From assembly GCA_036563505.1 (NCBI GenBank), contig DATCMH010000002.1, positions 1 through 64,000 on the forward strand: 64,000 bases of DNA, in the 5' to 3' direction. Both the position numbers and the translations under genes were made by a program. Under the pieces are notes generated by a model. It worked only from the letters and a program-made list of their open reading frames with translations, had not been told where the DNA came from and made no database searches. Below are positions 8,977-17,103 of this stretch, piece by piece; the stretch's first letter is position 1; every line of letters starts with the position of its first letter. This DNA is from DATCMH01 sp036563505. Its GTDB lineage: Bacteria; Pseudomonadota; Alphaproteobacteria; Rhizobiales; Beijerinckiaceae.

Positions 8977-8994
8977 TTTCAGAACTTACTGAAA
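8977..8994. promoter_or_regulatory. Probable operator of the GbsR/MarR regulator
   Basis: The perfect palindrome TTTCAG-N6-CTGAAA lies 14-31 bp upstream of the regulator's start codon, in an AT-rich patch. The position and symmetry fit autoregulation by the dimeric winged-helix protein encoded immediately downstream. It is not a match to the FNR (TTGAT-N4-ATCAA) consensus. Confidence 0.6.
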
Positions 8995-9192
8995 TATCGG
9001 GATCAAAGCCCTGGTCGCAAAGTGGCGCGTTGTCGCAAGCTCGGCCGGTAGGCGTGTCGGGTGGCGAACTCGGCACGGTCGCAACGATACCGCTACGCAT
9101 CGCGCGCCCGGCTCTTGCGAAGTCAGGGGCGCCATCACACCTCCTGAGCGACCCCTGGTCCGGGCCCCTCTGGTGAGAGCAGCCGGCGCTCT

Positions 9193-9221
9193 CGCGATGT
9201 CGGACCGTTTCTGACATCGCG
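9193..9221. repeat. Inverted repeat with perfect 9-bp arms
   Basis: CGCGATGTC (9193-9201) is matched by GACATCGCG (9213-9221) around an 11-nt loop. There is no T-run on either side, so it is more likely a protein-binding site or mRNA leader structure than an intrinsic terminator. Confidence 0.6.
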
Positions 9222-9422
9222 GGCCGGCGCCCGAGGGTTCGTGGTGGCACTCGCCTTCCAGATCACAGACCAGCCAAACGCCGCTCGCCTTGGGCGATGG
9301 TCCGAGTTTCGCGCCGCGCCGGCTTATCCACCGAGCCATCCGACATTCGCGCAGCGTCCGGCGTTGGCCCTGTGGCGCTCCGGCCGACGCGCGTCACCGA
9401 TTGCCCGAACCGGAGTTCTCCC

Positions 9423-9728
9423 ATGCAGGACCTGATCGCCACCCTTGTCTCTCTCTTCCTGATCGGACCACTCGAGACCGAGCTGGCTGACAAACTGGCG
9501 GCAGCCCGTGCCCCGCGCGCCGTCGCGATCGAGATCGCCGCCTGCGCCCGGGAGGCCGCGCCGCGCGTCGTCGACCGTGCCGTCTCCGATCCGTGGTGGG
9601 CCGTGTCGAGCACAGTCCAGGTCTGGATCGGCACGACGCGTCCCGAGGCGCTCCTCGTCACGATCGCGCCAGGCTGCGAGAGGGCCGTGCAGTCCGCCAA
9701 GCCCTTCCTGAATGCGGGTGAGGCGTGA
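9423..9728 (+). CDS. Small hypothetical protein upstream of exoD (101 aa)
   Basis: Starts at the ATG at 9423 (MQDLIATL). The first 18 residues are hydrophobic (could be a weak membrane-associated helix); the rest is Ala-rich with conserved-looking Trp residues (DPWWAV, VQVWIG). Its stop codon overlaps the GTG start of the ExoD gene, so the two are translationally coupled. I recognise no family. The coupling makes it more likely real than its composition alone would. Confidence 0.6.
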   Translation: MQDLIATLVSLFLIGPLETELADKLAAARAPRAVAIEIAACAREAAPRVVDRAVSDPWWAVSSTVQVWIGTTRPEALLVTIAPGCERAVQSAKPFLNAGEA

Positions 9729-10444
9729 GCCGTCCGCAACCGGGGCGTCAGACGAGCCTGAACGCGGCGCAGCGGCTCCTGCCGGCGTTCGGCTCGTGGG
9801 TAGGCCGGCGCTTTACCCGTGCGGGAGCACGGTCCGGCCGGGGCGCTATCACGCGAAGCGTGCTTGGCCTCGCGTCGTCGCTGCGGCAGGACCGCGTCAG
9901 TCTGGGCGAAGTCGTCGACCGCCTCGGCGCCGAGGGGCTCGGGCTCGTTCTCCTGGTGCTCACCCTGCCGACCTTGATCCCCATCCCGGGCCCGTTCGGA
10001 ATCACGTTCGGGACGCTTATCGCCCTCGTCGCCCTTCAGGTCATGACGGGCGCGCAAGGTCTCTGGCTGCCTCAAGGCTTGCGACGCCGCACCGTTCCGG
10101 CGTCGGCCCTGCGACGGGTCGTGGCGCAGGCCCTGCCCTGGCTCGCCCGAGCCGAACGGTTCCTGTGCGAGGGCCGTCTCAAGGCTTTGTCGGGGCGGCG
10201 GGCCCGCATCGTCCTCGCCTTCCCGCTTCTCCTGCTGGCGGTGGTCATCGTGCTGCCGATCCCCCTCGGCAATGTCGCGCCCGCACTGGCGCTCATCCTG
10301 TTCGCGCTCGGCTTCATGGCGCGGGACGGCGCGGCCGTGCTCGTGGCCATCGGCCTGAGCGTCATCGCGCTCGGCTGGACAGCCGTTCTGCTCATTGCCG
10401 GCTCGGCGGTGCTCGACGGCGCGATGAACCTGATCAGCTCATGA
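9725..10444 (+). CDS. exoD: ExoD-family membrane protein
   Basis: A 239-residue protein with an N-terminal basic region and four or five hydrophobic segments from about residue 70 to the end. It shows the family's PTLIPIPGPFG stretch followed by a second PIPLGNVAPAL hairpin (reentrant, symmetric halves). ExoD was named in Sinorhizobium meliloti for an effect on exopolysaccharide and alkaline tolerance; its biochemical role is unknown. The GTG start overlaps the upstream stop. It lies about 2 kb before a large polysaccharide locus but is not part of it by orientation. Confidence 0.85.
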   Translation: MSRPQPGRQTSLNAAQRLLPAFGSWVGRRFTRAGARSGRGAITRSVLGLASSLRQDRVSLGEVVDRLGAEGLGLVLLVLTLPTLIPIPGPFGITFGTLIALVALQVMTGAQGLWLPQGLRRRTVPASALRRVVAQALPWLARAERFLCEGRLKALSGRRARIVLAFPLLLLAVVIVLPIPLGNVAPALALILFALGFMARDGAAVLVAIGLSVIALGWTAVLLIAGSAVLDGAMNLISS

Positions 10445-10547
10445 CCCGTGCGCAACGTCCCCGGGTGGAGCCGCATTCGTGGGGGATGCGCTTGAGAGCG
10501 GTGCTCGTCCGTGGCTCCGCTCTTGATCCCGCCCGCAGCCTCACTCC

Positions 10548-10802
10548 ATGAAGTGGCTGATCTTCGTCCTCGACCTCGGCGCCGCCCTCGCGGCGCTCTT
10601 GGCCTCGGTGCTTTGGTTCCGGGCAAGCCGCCGTCGCGTGCGGCGGGTGAGCTATCGCGAAGAGATCGACGCGGCTGACCTGAATCGGATCGTGGTCGCG
10701 ATCAACCGAGCGCAGATCCTCAATGCGAGGGCCGCGCTGGCGGCCGCGGTCTCCGCCCTGTGCGTTGCCCTGCGCTTCACCTGTGACCTGCTCAGGTTGT
10801 GA
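10548..10802 (+). CDS. Small two-pass membrane protein, hypothetical (84 aa)
   Basis: A hydrophobic segment at about residues 3-24, a basic/acidic middle (RRRVRRVSYREEID), and a second hydrophobic segment at about 60-78. A cysteine in the second segment and two more near the end are visible. It is transcribed in the same direction as exoD, 104 bp downstream. No family recognised. Confidence 0.55.
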   Translation: MKWLIFVLDLGAALAALLASVLWFRASRRRVRRVSYREEIDAADLNRIVVAINRAQILNARAALAAAVSALCVALRFTCDLLRL

Positions 10803-10849
10803 ACGGAAGGTGGGTTTACGCTCACCCCGTCGATGCCGGCATCTGATTT

Positions 10850-10954
10850 TTAGCTCAAGCTGATATCGCCCGTGGGGCCGACGGCGTAGCCGCACTCGAA
10901 GAGCGATCGAGCGAAGCGCACGATGTCGTCGCGGAGCCACGCTTCGCGCGTCAT
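10850..10954 (-). pseudogene. N-terminal remnant of 3-oxo-tetronate 4-phosphate decarboxylase (OtnC-like)
   Basis: An ATG 1 nt after the otnK stop (TGAGATG) opens a 34-codon frame that ends at TAA. Its sequence, with LRDDIVRFARSLFECGYAVG and then GDISLS, matches the start of class II aldolase/OtnC proteins (E. coli relative begins LREEMTRIASSFFQRGYATG-SAGNLSL). The family is normally about 210 residues with a His-rich zinc site; everything after the first helix and glycine turn is missing. The frame is thus the surviving 5' end of the gene that normally follows otnK, deleted just before the active site. Confidence 0.75.
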
Positions 10955-10955
10955 C

Positions 10956-12233
10956 TCAAGCGCCCTCCCCTGTCATCCGGCTCAGGGCCTTGGCGAAGAA
11001 GTCCTCGGCGCCGAAGTTGCCGGACTTGAGCGCGAGCGCCAGCGGGGGGCCTGAGGTGGTCGTGAGCACGGGTACGCCCGGATCGATCTCGGGGCCGATG
11101 GCAAGCGCGTCCAGGCCCAGCGCCGAGACGACGGCGCCGGAGGTCTCGCCGCCTGCCACCACAAGACGCCGGACGCCATGCGCGACGAGCGCCTTCGCGG
11201 TCTCGGCGAAGAGCTGGTCGAGGCGCTGGGCGACCTGCTCGCGGCCGAACCGCTCCTGCAGACGCGCCACCTCGTCGGGCGGCGAGGAGGAAAAGATCAG
11301 GGGCTGACGGCCCTCGTTCGCCTTCACGAACGCGACGAGGTCGGCAGCGCCGACGCGTCCGTCCATGACCTCGCCCACCGCGATCCGGCGCACCGGGTGG
11401 CTGGCTTCGTGCACGGCGATCTGGCGCAGCGTCGCCCGCGAACAGCTGCCCGCCAGGATGGCCTCAGGGCCCGCAACCGCCTGCGCGGTCACCGCCCCAC
11501 CCTTGGCGTGGCCCGCCCGGATGAAGTTGCGTGGCAACCCGAGCGCGATGCCTGAGCCGCCGGTGAGGAGCGGCGCGCCGGTCACGGCCTCGCCGATGGC
11601 GATCAGGTCTTCGTCCTCGATCGTGTCGACGAGGCACAAGACCTCGCCGCGCTCGCCCGCCTGCGCCAGCGCGGCCCGGATCGCCGCCCCGCCCCGGCGC
11701 ACGGTGGGCCAACTCACGAGGCCGACGGGCGCGCGTGTTTGGTGCTGGAGCCAGCGCGCGATGTTGGCATCCGTCATCGGATTGAGCGGGTGGTGCTCCA
11801 GCCCTGACTCGTTGAGCGGCGCGTCGTGCACGAAAAGGTGCCCGCGATAGACCGTGCGCCCCGTCCCCGGGAAAGCGGGACAGGCAACCACGCCTTTGGC
11901 CCCGAGCCGCTCGGCCAGCGCCTCCCCGACCGGGCCGATGTTGCCGGCCTTCGTTGAGTCGAAGGTGGAACAGTACTTGAAGACGATCTGACGGCAGCCT
12001 TGCGCCTGCAGCCAGTCGAGGGCTGCGAGGGCCTTCGCGACCGCCTCGGGCGCTGGAACGGAGCGGGTCTTGAGCGACACCACCCCGGCCTCGCACTCCT
12101 CCGGCGCGCTCCCCTGCGGCACGCCCAGGAACTGGACCGTGCGCAAGCCTCCCTCCGGCGCGACGCCTTTGGCGAGCGTATTGGCGATGTCGCTCGCACC
12201 CGTGAAGTCGTCCGCAATGACACCGAGATGCAT
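10956..12233 (-). CDS. otnK: 3-oxo-tetronate kinase (four-carbon acid sugar kinase family)
   Basis: Phosphorylates 3-oxo-tetronate (dehydrated threonate/erythronate) with ATP in four-carbon sugar-acid catabolism. The 425-residue length is normal. The N-terminal substrate domain begins GVIADDFTGASDIA (4-17), the family signature, with KYCSTFDST (85-93) after it. The C-terminal nucleotide domain has GGETSGAV (about 362-369). The usual partners OtnC and OtnI are missing: only a 34-codon otnC remnant follows. Flux through the pathway would need a decarboxylase elsewhere, or the kinase may be a relic or repurposed. Confidence 0.9.
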   Translation of the reverse strand: MHLGVIADDFTGASDIANTLAKGVAPEGGLRTVQFLGVPQGSAPEECEAGVVSLKTRSVPAPEAVAKALAALDWLQAQGCRQIVFKYCSTFDSTKAGNIGPVGEALAERLGAKGVVACPAFPGTGRTVYRGHLFVHDAPLNESGLEHHPLNPMTDANIARWLQHQTRAPVGLVSWPTVRRGGAAIRAALAQAGERGEVLCLVDTIEDEDLIAIGEAVTGAPLLTGGSGIALGLPRNFIRAGHAKGGAVTAQAVAGPEAILAGSCSRATLRQIAVHEASHPVRRIAVGEVMDGRVGAADLVAFVKANEGRQPLIFSSSPPDEVARLQERFGREQVAQRLDQLFAETAKALVAHGVRRLVVAGGETSGAVVSALGLDALAIGPEIDPGVPVLTTTSGPPLALALKSGNFGAEDFFAKALSRMTGEGA

Positions 12234-12372
12234 GGGATCAAGCGCTCCGATCAGAGGGTCCGGCCTCAGAGGACGAGAGGCTATCCCATGTAGCGCAGGA
12301 TGCGCCCGGTCTCACGCGCGCTCACCGACCTCACGGGCGGTGCATCTGGAAGGCTGGCTCTCGTTGGCCTTG

Positions 12373-13149
12373 TCACCGAGCGGCGCGACGTTGCCCGGCG
12401 AGGAAGAGGGCGAGGGCGCGAGGGATCGTATGCAGGTAGCGCCCGCCCAAGCGCCGCGGCTCGCGCAGAAGCCGATAGGCCCATTCGAGGCCCATCACCT
12501 GCAGCGCCACGGGCGCTCGCGGAATCCGGCCGGTCAGCACGTCGAACGCCGCCCCGACGCCCATCGCCACCGTGCCGGGGAGATGAGGCGCGTGCTCGGC
12601 CATGAACAGCTCCTGCTTCGGGGTGCCGAGACCGATCCAGAGAACCTGCGCTCCGGACGCCCGGATGCGCGCGCGCATGGCCGTGATCTCAGGTCCCGTG
12701 AGCGCGCGGAACGGCGGGGTCTCCACGCCGGCGACCTTCAGGCCTGGCAGCTTGGCGGAGAGCCTGTCCGCCAGCGCTTGCGCGACGCCGTCGCCCCCGC
12801 CCAGGAAGTAGTGGCGCCAGCCCGAGTCGAGCCCGGCACGGCAGACCGCCTCGACGGATTCGATCCCCGGCACCTGACGGATCGTCTTCGCCCCCTGTAG
12901 TCGACCGGCCCAGTACAGGGGCCGCCCGTCCGGGCAGACGAGCAGGGCGGCCTCGTGAGCCGCCCGGAGACGCTCATCCTCGGCGGCGCGCACGATGCCG
13001 TGGGCGTCCCGGAAGACCACGAAGGCGCCCGGGGTGTCGGGCTCCATCTTGAGGCGACGACGGACGACGTCGATCAACCCCTCCATGTTGATGATCGAGA
13101 TGCCCGTGCCGCCGATGCGAAACCGGTCGGTCTGGAGGTCGTGGCTCAT
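12373..13149 (-). CDS. WecG/TagA/CpsF-family glycosyltransferase (GT26)
   Basis: Transfers a sugar (often an N-acetylmannosamine-type or glucuronic residue) onto a lipid-linked acceptor at the inner membrane. The 258-residue protein has the family pattern: a CPDGRP motif (about 92-97) holding the proposed catalytic Asp, GLGTPKQE in the middle, GVGAAFDVLTG, and the closing GLEWAYRLLREPRRLG amphipathic stretch used for membrane association. It overlaps the upstream GT4 gene by an ATGA and is the last gene of the leftward transferase block. Confidence 0.9.
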   Translation of the reverse strand: MSHDLQTDRFRIGGTGISIINMEGLIDVVRRRLKMEPDTPGAFVVFRDAHGIVRAAEDERLRAAHEAALLVCPDGRPLYWAGRLQGAKTIRQVPGIESVEAVCRAGLDSGWRHYFLGGGDGVAQALADRLSAKLPGLKVAGVETPPFRALTGPEITAMRARIRASGAQVLWIGLGTPKQELFMAEHAPHLPGTVAMGVGAAFDVLTGRIPRAPVALQVMGLEWAYRLLREPRRLGGRYLHTIPRALALFLAGQRRAAR

Positions 13150-14345
13150 GACGCGAGTTCCAGCGCTTGAGGATGTTGAGTGAAGGGATCCGTTCGGGCC
13201 GCGAGCGCCCGTTCGTAGATGCCAAGGAGCGCGGCCGTGGTCGCGTCCTCCGTCCAGTCCCGCAGGTAGACGGCGCGGGCGGCGGCCCCCATCCGGCCCG
13301 CGCCCGCCGGATCATCGACGAGGCGGCGCATGGCGCGGGCGAGCGCGTCGGGGTCACCGGGATCGACGAGGAGGCCCGTGACGCCGTCCTGCACGAGGCC
13401 GGCGAGGGAGCCGATCCGGGACGCGATGACGGGCGTGCCGGAGGCGAACGCCTCGACGAGGACGGTCGGCAGCCCTTCGTAGCAAAGAGAAGGCACCACG
13501 ACGGCCGCGGCGCGGCGCATCCAGGCCTGAACGTCGGCGTTCGGCAAAGCGCCGTGCAGCCGAAGGTTCGGCACGCCCTCGAGCGTTGCCTGCAGCGGCC
13601 CGGTGCCGACCACGTCCACGGGCATCGGCAGGAGGTGAGCCGCCGCCTGGATCGTCTGGATCCCCTTCTCCTGGCTCAAGCGGCCGGCATAGAGGAAGCC
13701 GTTCCGGGCGTCCTGGCTCGGCGGTCCGGGATCGGACAGGCCGTTCGGCTTCACGAACAGGCGGCCGGCGGGCAGGCCCGCGGCGACGAAGCGGTCGCGC
13801 GCGAAGGGGGTCAGGACCACGAAGGCATCGACGTCGCGCGCCCAGGTTCCGGCCCGCCGGTGCCGATCGATCATGCGGGCGACGGCGAACGATCCGATCC
13901 GCGAGCCGCGGTAGCAGCCGTGTCGCACGGCCGCGTAGGGCGTTCCCGTCAGGCAGGTCTCGCAGGGCGAGCCCTCGCGCATGAGGAGCGCGCCCGCGCA
14001 GGCGACCCGGAAGTTGTGCAGGGTTTGCACGGTCGCCGCTCCCTCGGCCCGCACCGCGGCATGGACGCCCGGCGAAACCAGCGGGAAGGTGTTGTGGGCG
14101 TGGACCACGTGCGGGCGAAATCGCCGGACCGCCGCGACGACCCGCGCGATCCCGCGCGGCGCGTGCGGCGCCTCGAAGGCCACCCGAACCTGGTCGAACG
14201 GGCCCTTGATGTCCGTGTTGGAGAAGAACAGCGTCTCCACCTCGCAGCCGGCGCGCGCGAGAGCCGCCGCCTCGCGCTCGACGACCGCGTCCTCGCCGCC
14301 GCGGACCTGGTAGCGGTTATGGACGATGAGGACGCGGGGCATCAT
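13146..14345 (-). CDS. GT4-family glycosyltransferase
   Basis: A GT-B fold retaining transferase of 399 residues. The N-terminal domain has an RGGEDAVVE phosphate/acceptor loop and HAHNTFP; it also contains cysteine-rich SPCETCLTG, typical of a subset of GT4 enzymes. The C-terminal domain has GRLSQEKGI and the E-x7-E type motif YEGLPTVLVEAF. The donor is probably a nucleotide sugar made by this locus or the core pathways; specificity cannot be read. Either of two adjacent Met codons could start it. ATGA overlap with the following WecG-type gene shows co-translation. Confidence 0.88.
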   Translation of the reverse strand: MMPRVLIVHNRYQVRGGEDAVVEREAAALARAGCEVETLFFSNTDIKGPFDQVRVAFEAPHAPRGIARVVAAVRRFRPHVVHAHNTFPLVSPGVHAAVRAEGAATVQTLHNFRVACAGALLMREGSPCETCLTGTPYAAVRHGCYRGSRIGSFAVARMIDRHRRAGTWARDVDAFVVLTPFARDRFVAAGLPAGRLFVKPNGLSDPGPPSQDARNGFLYAGRLSQEKGIQTIQAAAHLLPMPVDVVGTGPLQATLEGVPNLRLHGALPNADVQAWMRRAAAVVVPSLCYEGLPTVLVEAFASGTPVIASRIGSLAGLVQDGVTGLLVDPGDPDALARAMRRLVDDPAGAGRMGAAARAVYLRDWTEDATTAALLGIYERALAARTDPFTQHPQALELAS

Positions 14346-14635
14346 CGGCTCACCTCGCGTTGACGCGCGGAGCGGCGCTGTCCCCCCTCGAGGCGGACAG
14401 GCCCGCTGGCTCGTTCATTCGTCATGAGCGCAACCGTCATCGCGTATCACCAATCCTCGACCGCCGAGACCCTTGGCGATCGTCGTTCCGACACGCTTCA
14501 GGGCGCCCCGGATGGCTTCAGGTCAGGGTCAGTGCAATCGCGGTGCCTTGCGAAACCGCCCCGAACTGGGACGGTCAAGTCGCGGACGGTCTCGAAGCCG
14601 GACGGACATCGGGGCGGCGAAGCGCGACGGAACGC

Positions 14636-15934
14636 TCACCGTGCGCGTGCGGCCCGCAGGCTGAAGCCGAGGATGAGCACGGTCGAGATCAGGTGACCGA
14701 GGATGACCATGCTCGCAACGCCCGTCAGCCCGAAGGTGGTGATCAGCGGGTAGCTCGCCAGAAGCGTGATCACGGCGCTCGCGGCGAAGGCCGCGAAGAT
14801 GCCCCGCGTGCGCCGCGTGGCGCGCAGGAAAACCATGCCGAACTCCCGCGCAAGGGTGATCGGCGGGCCGAGAGCGATGATCGCCGCGATGGGCGCGAAC
14901 CGGGCGTAATCCTGTCCGAGAAGCAGCCGCATGAGATCCGCGCCATAGATCCATACCCCGGCGCAGACCACGATGATGGGCACCTCGATCAGCATCAGGA
15001 GCCGCAGGAGGTAAGCCACCAAGGCCGTCTCGCCGCCGGCCCGCAGATGCTCGCCGGCCCGGCGCGGCACGATGTATTCGAGGCTCATCATCAGCACGAG
15101 CAACGGCCCGAGGAGAATCTGGGCCGCGCGCAGCCCGGCCGCCGCGTCCTCGCCGAGCATGGAGCCGGCCAGGATGGTCGCCAGCTGCTCGTGCACCGTG
15201 GAGACGAGCACCATCAGGACGAGCCACCGGCCCTGCACCCAATGGTGCTGCCGCGCCGCCCGCCAGACCCTGGCCGCCGGCTTCACCCTCAGCGGCTCGA
15301 GCAGGAGCGGCAGGGCCGCGATGATCGCTCCGAGGCCGCCGCAGGTCAGGAGCACCGAGACGTCGACCTTCCAGGCGAACCAGGCCGCGGCCAACCCCAG
15401 GGCAAAAAGAAGGTGCCGCGCGCACTCGCTGAAGAAGGCAGCGCGCGGCCTCCCCGTCGCGAAAGCGAGCCGTTTCGCGTTGTCATGAACGACGAAACCG
15501 ACGGCGAACACTGCGGCTGCCAGCGGCAGGGCGACCGCCTGGTGACCGGCTGGTCCGACGACAGCGGCGCTGTAAAGGGCGACCGTGACGCCGATCAGAC
15601 CCGCCACCCACGCCGCCGCTCGCGCGACAGCGCCGAAATAGGCGCCCGAACGGGTGCGGTGGCCGGTCATGACCACCATCGGCCCCGCGACCAGCTGGTA
15701 TTGCAGCGTCGACAAGAGCACCACGCCGGCGTGGACGAGCACGTAGGCCCCGAACCCGGCGACGCCGAGCAGGCGCGCGGCGACGACGGACGTCACGAGG
15801 CTCATCCCGCTGCCGAGCGCCTGGAGCGCGGTCGACCAGACCCAGGCGCTCGTCCAGAGGTGCAGCGTCAGGCCGCGCAGCCGGGCGCGGAGGAAGGGTC
15901 GGGACCGAGCCTCGACGGCCGCGACAGGGGTCAT
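14636..15934 (-). CDS. Polysaccharide flippase/MATE-like membrane protein (Wzx-type)
   Basis: A 432-residue membrane protein with about 12 hydrophobic segments and an N-terminal segment (VVAARLLGVAGFGAYVLV) typical of Wzx/PST exporters. These flip undecaprenyl-linked repeat units across the inner membrane. The start at 15934 (MTPVAAV) is chosen because it forms an ATGA overlap with the upstream transferase stop; the frame is open further upstream but would overlap that gene extensively. The assignment is by topology and general sequence style, so a related function is possible. Confidence 0.75.
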   Translation of the reverse strand: MTPVAAVEARSRPFLRARLRGLTLHLWTSAWVWSTALQALGSGMSLVTSVVAARLLGVAGFGAYVLVHAGVVLLSTLQYQLVAGPMVVMTGHRTRSGAYFGAVARAAAWVAGLIGVTVALYSAAVVGPAGHQAVALPLAAAVFAVGFVVHDNAKRLAFATGRPRAAFFSECARHLLFALGLAAAWFAWKVDVSVLLTCGGLGAIIAALPLLLEPLRVKPAARVWRAARQHHWVQGRWLVLMVLVSTVHEQLATILAGSMLGEDAAAGLRAAQILLGPLLVLMMSLEYIVPRRAGEHLRAGGETALVAYLLRLLMLIEVPIIVVCAGVWIYGADLMRLLLGQDYARFAPIAAIIALGPPITLAREFGMVFLRATRRTRGIFAAFAASAVITLLASYPLITTFGLTGVASMVILGHLISTVLILGFSLRAARAR

Positions 15935-17079
15935 GCGGATTGTCTCGAGACGGCGGCCTGGCGGCACGGCGGCTCGTAGGCACAGGCTTCGAGGAAGCCG
16001 CGCGCCATCGCGTCGAGGGTAAAGGTCGGCGCAGCGAGCAAGGCTCGGGCGTGGGTGTCTTCCCACAGGGTGGGATCCGTCAGCAGGTGCTCGGCCGCGT
16101 CCGCCCAGGCCGAGGCCGTCAAGGGCAGAACCTCCCCGGCACGGCTCGGCCCGACGAGCTCGAGGCCGGCTTGCGCGTGAGGCGACACGAGCACCGGCGT
16201 CCCACTCTGGATGGCCTCGTTGGCCACGAGGCCCCAGGGGTCGCCGCGGGAGGGGAACAGAAACAGCTTGGCCGAGGCATAGGCTTCGGCCAGCGCGTCC
16301 TGCGGCAGGTATCCGTCAAACCGTGCCTCGACCCCGGCGACGCGAAGCCGATCCTCGAGCTCGGACCGCAATGGTCCATTGCCGGCGACCCGAACCGTGG
16401 GCCGTCGGCCGCGGGCGACGAGGAGGTCGACCACGTCGGCGAAGAACAGCGCGCCTTTGCGGTCCTCGTCGAGATGGCCGCAGAAGAGCAGATCGTATGG
16501 TCGATCGGCCAGTCCCGGAGGCGTCCCGGGGAAGTCCCAGCCGGGCGCGATGGGCGAAATGAACCCCGCGTCCCGCGGCAAGCCGTAGCTCTCAAGGAGG
16601 GCGAGGCTTCCACGGCTCGCGCCGACCCCTGCAACGCAGCCCGGCACCACAAGTTGGCGGGCGAGGCGATGCACGCGCGAGGTTCGGCCCGGATCCGTCG
16701 ACGGCTGGCCATCCGTCGTGATCAGGACCGGGATACGCCTGAGGGCGGCTATCCAACGCGCGAGCACCATGGTCGGCGAGAAATCGGAGATGATCACGCG
16801 GTCGAAACCGCCCGTCGCGAGGGCGGGCACGATCCCGAGATTGAGGTAGAGGTGGCTCACATAGGAGCGATGGAGGCGCAGGCCGGCAAGCGTGGAGCGC
16901 TGATACTGCCGCGCCGGCTCGAGGTCCCAATGCCGCCCCGGTTCCACGTCGCTGCAGGCGAAGACGTGCAAGCCGCTGTCCGGGCGTCCACCGGGCCACG
17001 AGCCGAATGCCTCGCCCAGCCGCTCGAACAGGCGATGCGTGTAGGGCGTGACGATATTGGTGACGAAGGCGACTTTCAT
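15931..17079 (-). CDS. GT4-family glycosyltransferase
   Basis: A second GT-B transferase in the block, 382 residues. It begins MKVAFVTNIVTPYTHRLFERL, like transferases that build exopolysaccharide side chains. The nucleotide-binding half has FCGHLDEDRKGA and a PSRGDPWGLVANEA E-x7-E-type motif. It is encoded 24 bp downstream of the beta-helix gene and overlaps the flippase gene. Donor and acceptor are unknown. Confidence 0.85.
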   Translation of the reverse strand: MKVAFVTNIVTPYTHRLFERLGEAFGSWPGGRPDSGLHVFACSDVEPGRHWDLEPARQYQRSTLAGLRLHRSYVSHLYLNLGIVPALATGGFDRVIISDFSPTMVLARWIAALRRIPVLITTDGQPSTDPGRTSRVHRLARQLVVPGCVAGVGASRGSLALLESYGLPRDAGFISPIAPGWDFPGTPPGLADRPYDLLFCGHLDEDRKGALFFADVVDLLVARGRRPTVRVAGNGPLRSELEDRLRVAGVEARFDGYLPQDALAEAYASAKLFLFPSRGDPWGLVANEAIQSGTPVLVSPHAQAGLELVGPSRAGEVLPLTASAWADAAEHLLTDPTLWEDTHARALLAAPTFTLDAMARGFLEACAYEPPCRQAAVSRQSA

Positions 17080-17103
17080 GGATCATCCATCCGACGGGCT
17101 TCG

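Larger units (their letters stand above)
8964..9422. other. Intergenic region, 459 bp, with operator-like palindrome and a hairpin
   Basis: This is the divergent gap between the oxidase-operon regulator (leftward) and a small hypothetical gene (rightward). It holds the TTTCAG-N6-CTGAAA palindrome at 8977-8994 and a 9-bp stem inverted repeat at 9193-9221, both listed separately. No further coding frame is supported. Confidence 0.5.

Noticed and set aside
8964..9422. FNR box controlling the bd oxidase operon
   Set aside because: The only strong palindrome is TTTCAG-N6-CTGAAA, which does not fit TTGAT-N4-ATCAA in arm sequence or spacing.
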